Shown: piece by piece, positions 54,467 through 64,000 of the stretch
Layout: the number at the start of each line of letters is the position of its first letter
Position numbering within the stretch: position 1 is the stretch's first letter
From: Phymorhynchus buccinoides
Lineage: Eukaryota > Mollusca > Gastropoda > Neogastropoda > Raphitomidae
Assembly: GCA_017654935.2 (NCBI GenBank)
Contig: CM065713.1
Coordinates: forward strand, 10,539,893-10,603,892
DNA length: 64,000 nt
Reading direction: 5' to 3'
The notes under the pieces: generated by a model
Told to the model about the DNA's origin: nothing
Database searches by the model: none
Seen by the model: the letters and a program-made list of their open reading frames with translations, nothing else
Position numbers and translations under genes: made by a program

Positions 54467-56105
54467 TGTGACGAGGTAATGGGTTAAAAGGCTAAGTCTC
54501 TAGGGAAGACTTTAGATAATTTGCCTTTAGCCCACTTCTCTAGGGTATGGGAGATGAGCAACTTTCCCGGCCCCTTTTCATCTAATAAATTTATATTTGT
54601 GCCCGGGTTCTGGCTCGTCAGATGGTTGTAAGAAATACAAGTGGTTGAATTGCTCTAAATGGCAGACAGAGAGAAGTAGGGTTTTACATGAAATTACAAG
54701 ACTCCCACTCTCATCAGTCTGACCAAAGGGTTCAGGATTATTTGACACTTGTATTTTATTTACTCCCAAAATCTGCATAAGATTATGCAACAATAATAAT
54801 AAAGCAGCTCAATGGCGCCAAAACAAAATATGGATAAAACACAATGAAATCCGAAAGGATTCACAAGACTTTTGTCTTTCTATAAGGTTCGCCCCATGCC
54901 GGAAGGGTTACTAATTATATTCGGTGTCCGTAGGAAAGTTCAAATGATTGGCGCAGTCAGGTAGACTTAGCTGTTTGAAGTTCTGGGCTTGCTCGTCAGG
55001 TGAGAGTAGCTCCCAGTCGTTCCTATTACGGCTTCGCGGGATGGCACGGTTCAGGCGTGGTCTCCTCGCGGATTCTGGGTGCGGGTTGTCTTGGCGACGG
55101 ACCCGTCTTGGTGCTTGGTGGAGTCCGGGATGATCGTCCGGCCCACGATGCCCTGCTGATAATCACAGGAGAAGGTGGATGTAGATCTCTATGGCTTAGA
55201 GACAAGGGGCTTCAGTCGGCAGGGAATTAGTGAATCCCAACCGGCTTGAAGGCTTCCCTTGTACAATAGCACTACATGTAGTTAATAAATAAACTGAATT
55301 TCAGTTAACAAACTGAGATCAGTAAAACATAAAAGGTGATCAAGACAACATCACTCTCCATCCAACACCTGGAAAGGAATGGTATCATAAAGTGCAAGAT
55401 TGCGGCCCATAGGTTTCCTACTAAAAATAGTGCAAGATTGCGGCCCATAGGTTTCCTACTAAAAATAGACAAAAGGGTTAGTAGGCATAAACTCCGGTTC
55501 TGGTACCAAAAGTGTTCAAGTCAAAAACACACACACACAAATAATCAGTGCACATAAATAGAATAGAATGTTTACCACTTCTTTTCTATAACATATCTAT
55601 CTACTCCTTATTCATCATTGAACATAGGATCTAGATCAAAACTAGAGTCAAACAAACCAGATCTCAATCACCTGCCATCAATAATACTTACTAGTGGGCT
55701 TATGATGACTGGTTGTGAGTGTTGCTCTAGCTACGTTTCAGCATCTTGTGTGACAACTTTTTCTCACCACTCCAATTATAGCCTTCACTTTCAAACAATG
55801 AAAGCCTGCTATTGGTGTATTACAGTCCACACGTCACAAGATTGCTGTTCTAAATGTACCGAACAATCACGCGCCTATTCCATCCTTATCACATTCCTGA
55901 CATTCCTAACCTTGTGATTGAAAAGGTAAAAACCATCTTCAAAGGGAGATAACCGTGGTTGTCACTTTCTTGTGATGAGACGGTAGAAAGGGGGGGGGGG
56001 GGGGGTGAAGGGAGATAACCTCGGTAGGTGGTACGTGCCGACCGGGGAGAAAGAGATAACGCCCTTCCGCGGCGTTCGTTTGAAGCAGCGGGGCAATTAA
56101 CGTGG
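54467..56105 (-). repeat. 5' LTR (in element orientation), outer end truncated
   Basis: Begins at its inner end with TGTGACGAGG and ends abruptly at GTGG next to the satellite. It lacks the 109 bp that carry the outer CGTCACA end in the other LTR. Since those lost bases would be the 5' start of the U3 region, the promoter may be affected. Confidence 0.9.
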
Positions 56106-57680
56106 GTTAGCATTTAGGGACGATTCATGCCCCAATGCTAACTGTCCTAACGCTCTATGGCTATTTGCCTAAAGGACCGGTTAGCATTTAGGGACGATTC
56201 ATGCCCCAATGCTAACTGTCCTAACGTCCTATGGCTATGTGCTGCAGTCTAAAGGACCGGTTAGCATTTAGGGACGATGCATGCCCCAATGCTAACTGTC
56301 CTAACGTCCTATGGCTATGTGCTGCAGTCTAAAGGACTGGTTAGCATTTAGGGACGATTCACGCCTCAATGCTAACTATCCTAACGTCCTATGTTCTATG
56401 TGCTGCAGTCTAAAGGACCAGTTAGTCTTTAGGGACGATCAATTCATACCCCAATGCTAACTGTCCTAACGTCCTATGGCTGTGTGCTGCAGTAAAGGAC
56501 CAGTTAGCATTTAGGGATGATTCGTGCCCCAATGCTAACTGTTCTAACGTCCTATGTTCTATGGCTATGTGCTGCAGTAAAGGACCAGTTAGCGTTTAGG
56601 GACGATTCATGCCCCAATGCTAACTGTCCTAACCGCCTATGGCTATTTGCTGCAGTCTAGAAAAAAACGTTTGCCTTTAGGGACGATTCATGCCCCAATG
56701 CTAACTGTCCTAACGTCCTATGGCTATTTGCTGCAGTCTAAAGGACTGGTTAGCATTTAGGGACAATTCATGCCCCAATGCTAACTGTCCTAACCGCCTA
56801 TGGCTATGTGCTGCAGTCTAAAGGACTGGTTAGCATTTAGGGACGATTCATACTCCAATGCTAACTGTCCTAACGTCCTATGGCTATGTGCTGCAGTCTA
56901 AAGGACCGGTTAGCATTTAGGGACGATTCATGCCCAAATGCTAACTGTCCTAACCGCCTATGGCTATTTGCTGCAGTCTAAAGGACTGGTTAGCATTTAG
57001 GGACAATTCATGCCCCAATGCTAACTGTCCTAACCGCCTATGGCTATGTGCTGCAGTCTAAAGGACTGGTTAGCATTTAGGGACGATTCATACCCCAATG
57101 CTAACTGTCCTAACGTCCTATGGCTATGTGCTGCAGTAAAGGACCAGTTAGCATTTAGGGACGATTCATGCCCCAGTGCTAACTGTCCTAACCGCCTATG
57201 GCTATGTGCTGCAGTCTAAAAGACCGGTTAGCATTTAGGGACGATTCATGCCCAAATGCTAACTGTCCTAACCGCCTATGGCTATGTGCTGCAGTCTAAA
57301 AGACCGGTTAGCATTTAGGGACGATTCATGCCCCAATGCTAACTGTCCTAACCGCCTATGGCTATGTGCTGCAGTCTAAAGGACCGGTTAGCATTTAGGG
57401 ACGACTCATGCCCCAATGCTAACTGTCCTAACTGCCTATGGCTATGTGCTGCAGTCTAAAGGACCGGTTAGCATTTAGGGACGATTCATGCCCCAATGCT
57501 AACTGTCCTAACGTCATATGGCTATGTGCTGCAGTCTAAAGGACTGGTTAGCATTTAGGGACGATTCATGCCCCAATGCTAACTGTCCTAACCTCTTATG
57601 GCTATTTGCTGCAGTCTAAGAAAAAACGGTTAGCATTTAGGGACAATTCATGCCCAAATGCTAACTGTCATAACGTCCTA
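56106..57680 (+). repeat. 80-bp satellite array, ~20 units
   Basis: Each unit contains GGTTAGCATTTAGGGACGAT, TCATGCCCCAATGCTAACTG and a PstI site CTGCAG in GTGCTGCAGTCTAAAGGAC. Units differ by point changes (CGTCC/CGCC, GACC/GACT) and a few short indels. GTTAGCATT and AATGCTAAC inside each unit form a perfect 9-bp inverted repeat. The last unit merges into family R sequence at about 57685. Confidence 0.95.
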
Positions 57681-57689
57681 TGTTTTGAC

Positions 57690-57810
57690 AGAGTGGGGAT
57701 GTGCCCTGGGCAAGGTCCTTCCATAATAAACAAGATCCGTACCAGGCCTCCAGAATGGCAGCTACCTGCTCTGCTATCTGCAAGTCACAGTCGGACACGA
57801 TGTACTAGCA
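57690..57810 (+). mobile_element. Dispersed repeat family R, partial copy
   Basis: GTGGGGATGTGCCCTGGGCA, AATAAACAAGATCCG and CTGCTATCTGCAAGTCA match 46540-46660. It starts directly from the last satellite unit. Confidence 0.65.
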
Positions 57811-57842
57811 TACATTTTACAACAACTGAGCTAGGAATTGGT

Positions 57843-58029
<187 letters not shown>

Positions 58030-58035
<6 letters not shown>

Positions 58036-58096
58036 GTTAAGTCAAAATGATCTTTATTGAGAATAAAGGAAAAAGCTCGACAGTTTTCCCCCAATC

Positions 58097-58129
<33 letters not shown>

Positions 58130-58281
58130 ATATGTGTGTGTGTGCAAGTCAAGTCAAAATGATCTTTATTGAGGATAAAGGAAAAAGCTTGACAGCTTTT
58201 TTCCATCCATGTGTGTGTGTGTGTGTGAAGTCAAGTCAAAATTTGAGGATAAAGGAAAAAGCTTGACAGCTTTTTTCCATC

Positions 58282-58319
<38 letters not shown>

Positions 58320-58463
58320 GTCAAGTCAAAATGATCTTTATTGAGGATAAAGGAAAAAGCTTGACAGCTTTTTTCCATCCATGTGTGTGTGTGTGTGTGT
58401 GAAGTCAAGTCAAAATGATCTTTATTGAGGATAAAGGAATAAGCTTGACAGCTTTTTTTCATC

Positions 58464-58495
<32 letters not shown>
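58030..58495 (-). repeat. Tandem retroposon tails separated by (TG)n
   Basis: Five copies of a 60-70 bp segment (AAGTCAAGTCAAAATGATCT, TTATTGAGGATAAAGGAAAA, AGCTTGACAGCTTTTTTCC) are each separated by 15-40 bp of TG. On the minus strand each copy reads CAATAAAGATCATTTTGACT then (CA)n. The third copy has lost GATCTTTATT. A single inverse copy lies at 62577-62650. Confidence 0.85.
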
Positions 58496-58496
<1 letters not shown>

Positions 58497-58585
58497 AAAG
58501 GAATTTAAACCTCGCTTTTGCAATAGCGTTGTGGTTAAAGTACATAACAGATAGGCTCTTTTGCACAATTTTTCTGTTATCATTT

Positions 58586-58757
58586 TGTTGGTTGGTTGGT
58601 TGGCTTACCCTGGCTAAAAGACTTCAGGGATCATCCCAACAGCGAGAAGCACTTGAACACTAAGGTACAAATGCATCAGCTAGGGATGAGAACATTACGT
58701 GTGTGACCATTTTTGATTACCCCGCCATGTGAGAAGCCACACTCCGTCTTCGGGGAA
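58586..58757 (-). mobile_element. SINE 3' part with unoccupied MITE 5 site
   Basis: Matches 36010-36420 except that MITE 5 is absent; ATTA occurs once at 58694-58697. Landmarks are (TTGG)n, CAGGGATCATCCCAACAGCG and CACACTCCGTCTTCGGGG. Confidence 0.75.
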
Positions 58758-58849
58758 TATCATTTTGTAATTCAGTCCTTTTACCCGGGGCAGTGGGTGG
58801 ATGCCTCGTGCCTCCATACGGGGAGCTGAATGACCACACCCCCTCCACG

Positions 58850-59190
58850 AGTCTCTCCCCATGGAGATACCGGGGGGACTTTCATAAAAATAGTTCCCCC
58901 ACCTTCTGGAAGTTCTGTGCTTGAAACTTCCTCTAATCTGCCACTCTCTTTCACTCTGCTTTTTTTCCTTTGTTTATTCAGTTATCATCTACTATCTTTC
59001 TTACGTATTGGCCCATTCTCCTGCCCTTAAAAAATAAAAATCTTACAATTAATTTTTCTCCTTTGAGCTACTCCAAAATCGGAATGTGTCGGTTGTACGC
59101 AGTAGGGAGACCAGTAAAAACTGAAAACCGGACACATACGTACCCCTTTGTGGCCTTTTGCCACGGGAACGCAGAAGAAGAAGAAGAAGA
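58850..59190 (+). mobile_element. Dispersed SINE-like family, longest copy
   Basis: From ATGGAGATACCGGGGGGACT to an (AGA)n tail at 59172-59190. The 3' part has CGGAATGTGTCGG, AAACTGAAAACCGGACACAT and TTTTGCCACGGGAACGC. The tail (GAAGAAGAA) repeats are like those of SINE 3' ends. No clear pol III boxes. Confidence 0.7.
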
Positions 59191-59269
59191 ACTTTACCTT
59201 TTTTTTTACATTCTGTTGGGGTGGTTTAAGCAGTGGCAGAAATGCAAGCGAAGATATGTGCAGAATAAA

Positions 59270-60465
59270 ACAACAACTAAATTAACCAATCAGTTAATAA
59301 TAAAACAACAATCATCAATCGATCAGACAATCAATAATTCAATCACTTTTATTGTCCTTAGCCACTAGGAACAAAGAGATTTGTCTGGTAACAAGCGCGA
59401 AATCGCAATAGTTTGTGGCACGCGGTCTATTTTTACCACTCCAATCATGAGTAACCTCCGCTGCCTTTTCAATAATTTTAATCTGTAAACCAGAATGTTA
59501 TCTCTGCACCATTTCGTAACTTTTTATATCTTTTGGAAAACATTTAAAACTATGTATCCTACTTATACTCATCGAAAGAAGCACCGCATACTCGTCGTGT
59601 CTGTATTACGTATGTTTATTATTTTGTACGCTTTTAAAATACATCATTTTAAAGAGTGGCCTCAATTAATTTTGAAGTGTAGCCTCGATTTGAAGTGCGA
59701 CAATTTTGGACCGACCGACAGACCGACAAAGTGAGCTATAGGTTTGTGGCTTGAGCCACAAACAAAAATGAAACACACAACAACACAGCTATCTGTTAAT
59801 TAAAAAAAAATCATCAATCAGTTAAAAAAAAAAAAAAATCATCAATCAGTCAGTCATTCAATCGATCAGACAATCAATCAATCAATCACTTTTATTGTCC
59901 TTAGCCACAGGAACAAAGAGATTTGTCTGGTAAAAATGAACACACAACAACACAGCTATCTGTTAATTAAAAACAAAATCATCAATCAGTTAAAAATAAT
60001 TAAAAAAATCATCAATCAGTCAGTCATTCAATCGATCAGACAATCAATCATTCAATCACTTTTATCATCCTTAGCCACAGGAACAAAGAGATTTGTCTGG
60101 TAAAAATGAGCACACAACACAGCTATCTGTTAATTAAAAACAACAATCAATCATCAATCAATCCTTCAATGGGCAGCTTATGACGATCATTTGACCGCCA
60201 GAGGGCAGTCAAACTGTTAGGGGTTTATCACGCGATATCCTCAGTTGGGCGTAGTGAGAGAGAGAGAGAGCGGCGGTGGGACTCTCTCTATCACTACGCC
60301 CAACTAAGAATATCGCGTGATAAGCCCCTAACGGTTTGACTGCCCTCTGGCGGTCAAATTATCATCCTAAGCTGCAAATTGATCAGACAATCAACCATTC
60401 AATCAATCACTTTTATTGTCCTAAGCCACTAGGAACAAAGAGATTTGTCTGGTAAAAATGAACAC
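59270..60465. repeat. ~170-bp tandem duplications, AATCAATC-rich
   Basis: Four to five copies of a unit with CACTTTTATTGTCCTTAGCC, ACAAAGAGATTTGTCTGGTA, ACACAGCTATCTGTTAATTA and CGATCAGACAATCAAT (59340, 59885, 60058 and 60408 for the CACTTTTAT landmark). The first and second are separated by about 380 bp of unrelated DNA. The last is interrupted by a MITE at 60173-60373. Confidence 0.8.
60173..60373. mobile_element. MITE 6 with CTCF-like motifs in both arms
   Basis: The arms (about 88 bp each) start GCAGCTTATGACGATCATTT and end in AAGCTGC, around a (GA)n-containing centre. CCGCCAGAGGGCA lies at 60195-60207 and its inverse at 60341-60353. The element interrupts one unit of the surrounding tandem duplication, so it arrived after that unit formed. 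No target duplication is certain. Confidence 0.75.
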
Positions 60466-61133
60466 ACAACACATCATAGAACCATAGGTAAGACTCACTG
60501 ACACAACACATCATAGAACCATAGGTAAGACTCACTGACACAACACATCATAGAACCATAGGTAAGACTCACTGACACAACACATCATAGAACCATAGGT
60601 AAGACTCACTGACACAACACATCATAGAACCATAGGTAAGACTCACTGACACAACACATCATAGAACCATAGGTAAGACTCACTGACACAACACATCATA
60701 GAACCATAGGTAAGACTCACTGACACAACACATCATAGAACCATAGGTAAGACTCACTGACACAACACATCATAGAACCATAGGTAAGACTCACTGACAC
60801 AACACATCATAGAACCATAGGTAAGACTCACTGACACAACACATCATAGAACCATAGGTAAGACTCACTGACACAACACATCATAGAACCATAGGTAAGA
60901 CTCACTGACACAACACATCATAGAACCATAGGTAAGACTCACTGACACAACACATCATAGAACCATAGTTAAGACTCACTGACACAACACATCATAGAAC
61001 CATAGGTAAGACTCACTGACACAACACATCATAGAACCATAGGTAAGACTCACTGACACAACACATCATAGAACCATAGGTAAGACTCACTGACACAACA
61101 CATCATAGAACCATAGGTAAGATTCACTCACAA
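60461..61133 (+). repeat. 37-bp minisatellite, ~18 copies
   Basis: The unit is ACACAACACATCATAGAACC followed by ATAGGTAAGACTCACTG. Copies are almost identical: one G-to-T change at about 60968 and a variant last unit. Such homogeneity indicates recent expansion. Each unit includes TAGGTAAGA. Confidence 0.97.
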
Positions 61134-61324
61134 AGTAGAGGACACGATAAAAACAATATGAACACATCATGGGTGCAACTCCCCAAAATGAAAAAAAAAA
61201 TGAAAGGCAGGGATCCAGGGACCCATGACCCTGTCGGATGATTCAGGGGAGAAGGGCAACTTAAGAGAGAGATAAGGAGGCAGACATACAATTAAAATGA
61301 TAGACAGTTTGAGTCTGATAAGCC

Positions 61325-61757
61325 TTAGATGTGCCCCCCCCTCCTACATTTCTCGGTTAATTGTATTTTTCCGTTTTTGCCTTTGTTACCATACATAAAG
61401 CTGTATTTTAGGAATATTTTTAGCTAATATTACATAGTAATAACCTTTTTGGAATACTAACCCTATCCCTAACCCTGCCCCCCACCCTATAAGACGGAAA
61501 CATGCAACGAATCACAACTGTGACAAATCGCGGTGTACTGCAGTACATAGTGGGGTGGGGGGGGGGGGGGGGGGTTAGGGTTAGGTTTAGGGCTAGGGTT
61601 AGTATTCCAAAAAGGTTATTAGCTAAAAATGTTCCTAAAATACAGCTTTATGTATGGTAAGAAAGGCAAAAACAGAAAAATACAATTAACCGAGAAATGC
61701 AGGGGGTGGGGGGGGGGGGGGGGGGGTGGGGGGGGGGGGGGCACATCTTTACCTTTT
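61325..61757. mobile_element. Foldback element with TTAGGG-like repeats in its arms
   Basis: Left arm about 61325-61500 and right arm about 61562-61757 are reverse complements, including GCATTTCTCGG/CCGAGAAATGC, a GTATTTTTCCGTTTTTGCC segment and CTAACCCTATCCCTAACCCT. The spacer of about 60 bp contains CTGCAGTAC. The right arm contains two poly-G runs and GGTTAGGGTTAGGTTTAGGG. A single arm occurs at 16225-16425. Confidence 0.8.
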
Positions 61758-61938
61758 ACCCAGTTCAGTTTCTGTTAAAATTAAAATTACTGAAATCAGT
61801 ATAAAACTGAAAGAGTAGCACCCATGAGAAATATAAAGATATTTAGGGTAATACAAAGCATTCAAAAATACAGTATCCACTTTGCACACACACTGACACT
61901 CATTCACACACATACATAAATGCATGTTGACATATGCA

Positions 61939-62275
61939 CATGGGTGCAACTCCCCCAAATGAAAAAAACTGAATCACAGGAGTCCAGGGTACAGGGGCAG
62001 AGCCCCGTCGGACGATTCAGGGGGGCAACTTAAGAGAGAGATATAACGAGACAGACAGACAGTTAAAACGATAGACAGACAGTTTGAGTCTGATAAGCCA
62101 TGTACAATTATTACATTGCTTTTGTAAACTTCCAAGATAGAACAACTAGACTAAGTTCAAAACGACCCAAATCGCAATTTGTTTTCTTTTTGATGAATTA
62201 AAAAACCTGAAGTTCAGTTTCTTGAAAAATTAAAAATACTGAAATCAGTGTAAAAATGAAAGAGTAGCACCCATG
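61939..62275 (+). mobile_element. MITE 3 copy B (TATGCA flanks)
   Basis: The element is 337 bp, starting CATGGGTGCAACTCC and ending GAGTAGCACCCATG. TATGCA lies immediately on both sides (61933-61938 and 62276-62281). Inverse of 17014-17371. Confidence 0.75.
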
Positions 62276-62950
62276 TATGCATGTATACACACATAACATC
62301 CACTTACATGCGCACGCACATACACAAATACACACTCAATCAGTCTTCAAAATGTTAAAACTTTTATAAGTCTGCAAGCACAATTAAGTACTGGTCAACG
62401 TCACACGTTTTTTGTGAATCTTTACTTTAAAAAAACCAACAACAAATAAAATTAATGAAATAACGAATGATCAATGTCGTAATAAAAACGTTGACATTAA
62501 AAGCAAACAAAAAGAAAAAGAAAATAAGACTGCATGTAAGTACATGCACAAACACACACAAAATCATAAAAAAGCTTTGTCAGCTTATTCTTTAACCCTC
62601 AATAAAGATGATTTTGACTTGACTTGACTTGACTTCACACACACACACATCTTATTTTACAGAGGATTCTGGTTTCAAAAAAATATCAACTTGTACTCTC
62701 TACAAAAAGGCTGACACAAGTCTTACATCCAAACCGATGGTCATGAGCTACTCATCAGATTAGTTCACAACTACAACATTGCAGCATCAACGTCGATAAC
62801 AAATGTGTACACAAAGGAAAAATACTTATACCACTACCACTAACAAGACAAGACATTGAATTTTTTTTTTACACAACCAGGGTCGAGTTTCTCTAGACGA
62901 GTCGCCGCCGCGCATAACTGTTACACCAAAAGAGGTCTAAGAAACACTTT
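62276..62950. other. No gene; one retroposon tail at 62577-62650
   Basis: AT-rich DNA. CTCAATAAAGATGATTTTGA, then (CTTGA)n and (CA)n, is the plus-strand form of the 58.0-58.5 kb tail. Confidence 0.5.
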
Positions 62951-63121
62951 AGAAAATGATTGCGGAAGACTATTACAAGCTCTTGTCTGATTGGTCAATT
63001 TTTTTAAAATTTGAAACAGACTTTAATGGACCAAGAAACAACAAGAAAAGTATTAACCCCCTACTAGTTCCGGATAGTTCGCCGCTTGCTGGGTGTTTGG
63101 CAAGAACAAAACGTCAGAGTA

Positions 63122-63480
63122 CAGCGTGGCACAGTGGCAGCACGTTCGTTTCGTGTCAAGTAAACCCAAGTTCGAACCTGGGTACAGGGGATTTTTTTCT
63201 CTCACTTTGCACTAGGCCTTGCGGTCTGAGTGATAAACCAAGGACCCATGTGCCCATGCACTTAGCACACGTTAAACCCAGTGGCAATGAAAAAGTTGTC
63301 ATTTGGTCAAAATCAACCCCACCACCCCCTTTCCTTCTTCATCAGTCGCACAAAAATCGCATGCAAATTTTGTATTAAAAAAATTGGGTGGCACGCCTCT
63401 GGCTGCGACGCGCTCTCCAGGTGGGAGCAACCCAAATTTCACAGAGACGCCTCTGTGACTATAATGTACCTACCTAACCC
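63122..63480 (+). mobile_element. tRNA-derived SINE, copy C
   Basis: The head has GTGGCACAGTGGCAGCACG (box A) and AAGTTCGAACCTGG (box B). The body lacks the GGATGAGACG segment (a deletion after GCGGTCTGAG). The tail hairpin CACAGAGACGCCTCTGTG is intact. It ends TACCTACCTAAC. Confidence 0.85.
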
Positions 63481-64000
63481 ACACGAACTATCGGCAAACG
63501 AAGGGTGTTTCTTAGACCGTTTTTGCCGATTTGAGCGAGCGCAATGAAACGTTAGCCCTTGTGAAACAAACCCCGGGACACTGCATGCAAATTAGTGTAA
63601 TCACACAGTGAAAAGGCTAGTGTTACAATCATTGGCTATAGTGCCTGTTAGTGACTTGTGAGCATTTTCAGAAGAAAAAGGAGAGATTATCACTGGCCAC
63701 AATCTGATCAAACTTCCACTTCAAGAACCTTGCAAAACCACAAACAAAACAAGCACCTGTTTACCCTTCTGAAAATAGGCCTAATACTGGAGAAATCAGA
63801 TGCTTAATCAAAGCATGTGTGTTGCCAGCGAGAAGCTGATGGGGGAAGTCGCGTCCAAGTCGTGCTCCAGTTTTTGTTGTGTTTTCTCCGGTTGTAGTGT
63901 GTGTGCACTGGATATTTTTGGATTACCAGGAGTTGAACTGTCCGTGCGTCCGATGGTGCATCAAGATACTAAATAAGATAAGTCATTAGTGCGCTATTTG
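63481..64000. other. No gene recognised
   Basis: Mixed sequence to the window end. No repeat partner or motif-bearing frame recognised. Confidence 0.4.

Larger units (their letters stand above)
50111..56105 (-). mobile_element. Ty3/Gypsy-type LTR retrotransposon, RT-less
   Basis: Two nearly identical ~1.7-kb direct repeats flank 2.65 kb of internal DNA. The element is transcribed leftwards: 5' LTR at 54467-56105, primer site at 54441-54460, one ORF at 54194-51903, purine-rich tract, then 3' LTR ending 51818. The two LTRs differ by a few substitutions, poly-G length and one patch near 51521-51546, so insertion is recent. Both outer LTR ends are missing and replaced by satellite DNA. No target site duplication is visible. 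No reverse transcriptase or RNase H is present, so it could move only with help from a relative. Confidence 0.9.

Noticed and set aside
60461..61133. CRISPR-like array (regular 37-bp period)
   Set aside because: There are no spacers: the unit is directly tandem, and the genome is eukaryotic.

Overview
This is a eukaryotic, almost certainly invertebrate, nuclear scaffold fragment. It is AT-rich and dominated by (CA)n, (GA)n and poly-G tracts, decayed LINEs, tRNA-derived SINEs, many short inverted-repeat elements (MITEs) and minisatellites. Host coding sequence is sparse and split into exons with ordinary GT/AG signals. The SINE structure, the CR1/L2-like LINEs and the satellite-rich texture fit a mollusc, most likely a gastropod; that is inference, not proof. 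There is no operon, CRISPR array, rRNA or canonical tRNA gene. Two runs of exactly 500 N (24336-24835, 44116-44615) are scaffolding gaps.

Layout. 0-4 kb: a (CA)n block, then a broken CR1/L2-like LINE on the minus strand (endonuclease, reverse transcriptase, C-terminus). 4-12 kb: MITEs, a foldback element, a LINE RNase H remnant, and three clusters of the palindrome AACCGGTT. 12-20 kb: tRNA-SINE copies, a probable THAP zinc-finger exon (13079-13201, plus strand), microsatellites and inverted-repeat elements. 20-31 kb: TTAA-flanked MITEs, LINE remnants, a 304-bp tandem array running into the first gap, and a degenerate 27-28 kb tandem array. 31-38 kb: minisatellites and two minus-strand exons encoding the C-terminal halves of immunoglobulin-like domains (32560-32824 and 37231-37455), probably from one host receptor-like gene. 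39.7-42.6 kb: a second, differently related LINE on the minus strand. 43-50 kb: low complexity, the second gap, TIR elements, SINEs and tandem LINE reverse-transcriptase fragments. 50.1-56.1 kb: a young Ty3/Gypsy-type LTR element whose only ORF (763 codons, minus strand) joins gag, protease and a decayed integrase with no reverse transcriptase or RNase H. It sits inside an 80-bp minisatellite that continues to 57.7 kb. 57.7-64 kb: more tandem arrays (including 18 copies of a 37-bp unit), a MITE with CTCF-like motifs, a foldback carrying TTAGGG-like repeats, and a further SINE.

How the parts relate. Most of the DNA is layered transposons: a MITE inside a SINE, an MITE inside a tandem array, an LTR element inside a satellite, and a retroposon inside a LINE fragment. 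Several satellites appear to have grown from pieces of dispersed elements. The only likely host coding exons are the THAP exon and the two Ig exons. All family calls come from reading motifs by eye; no database search was run.
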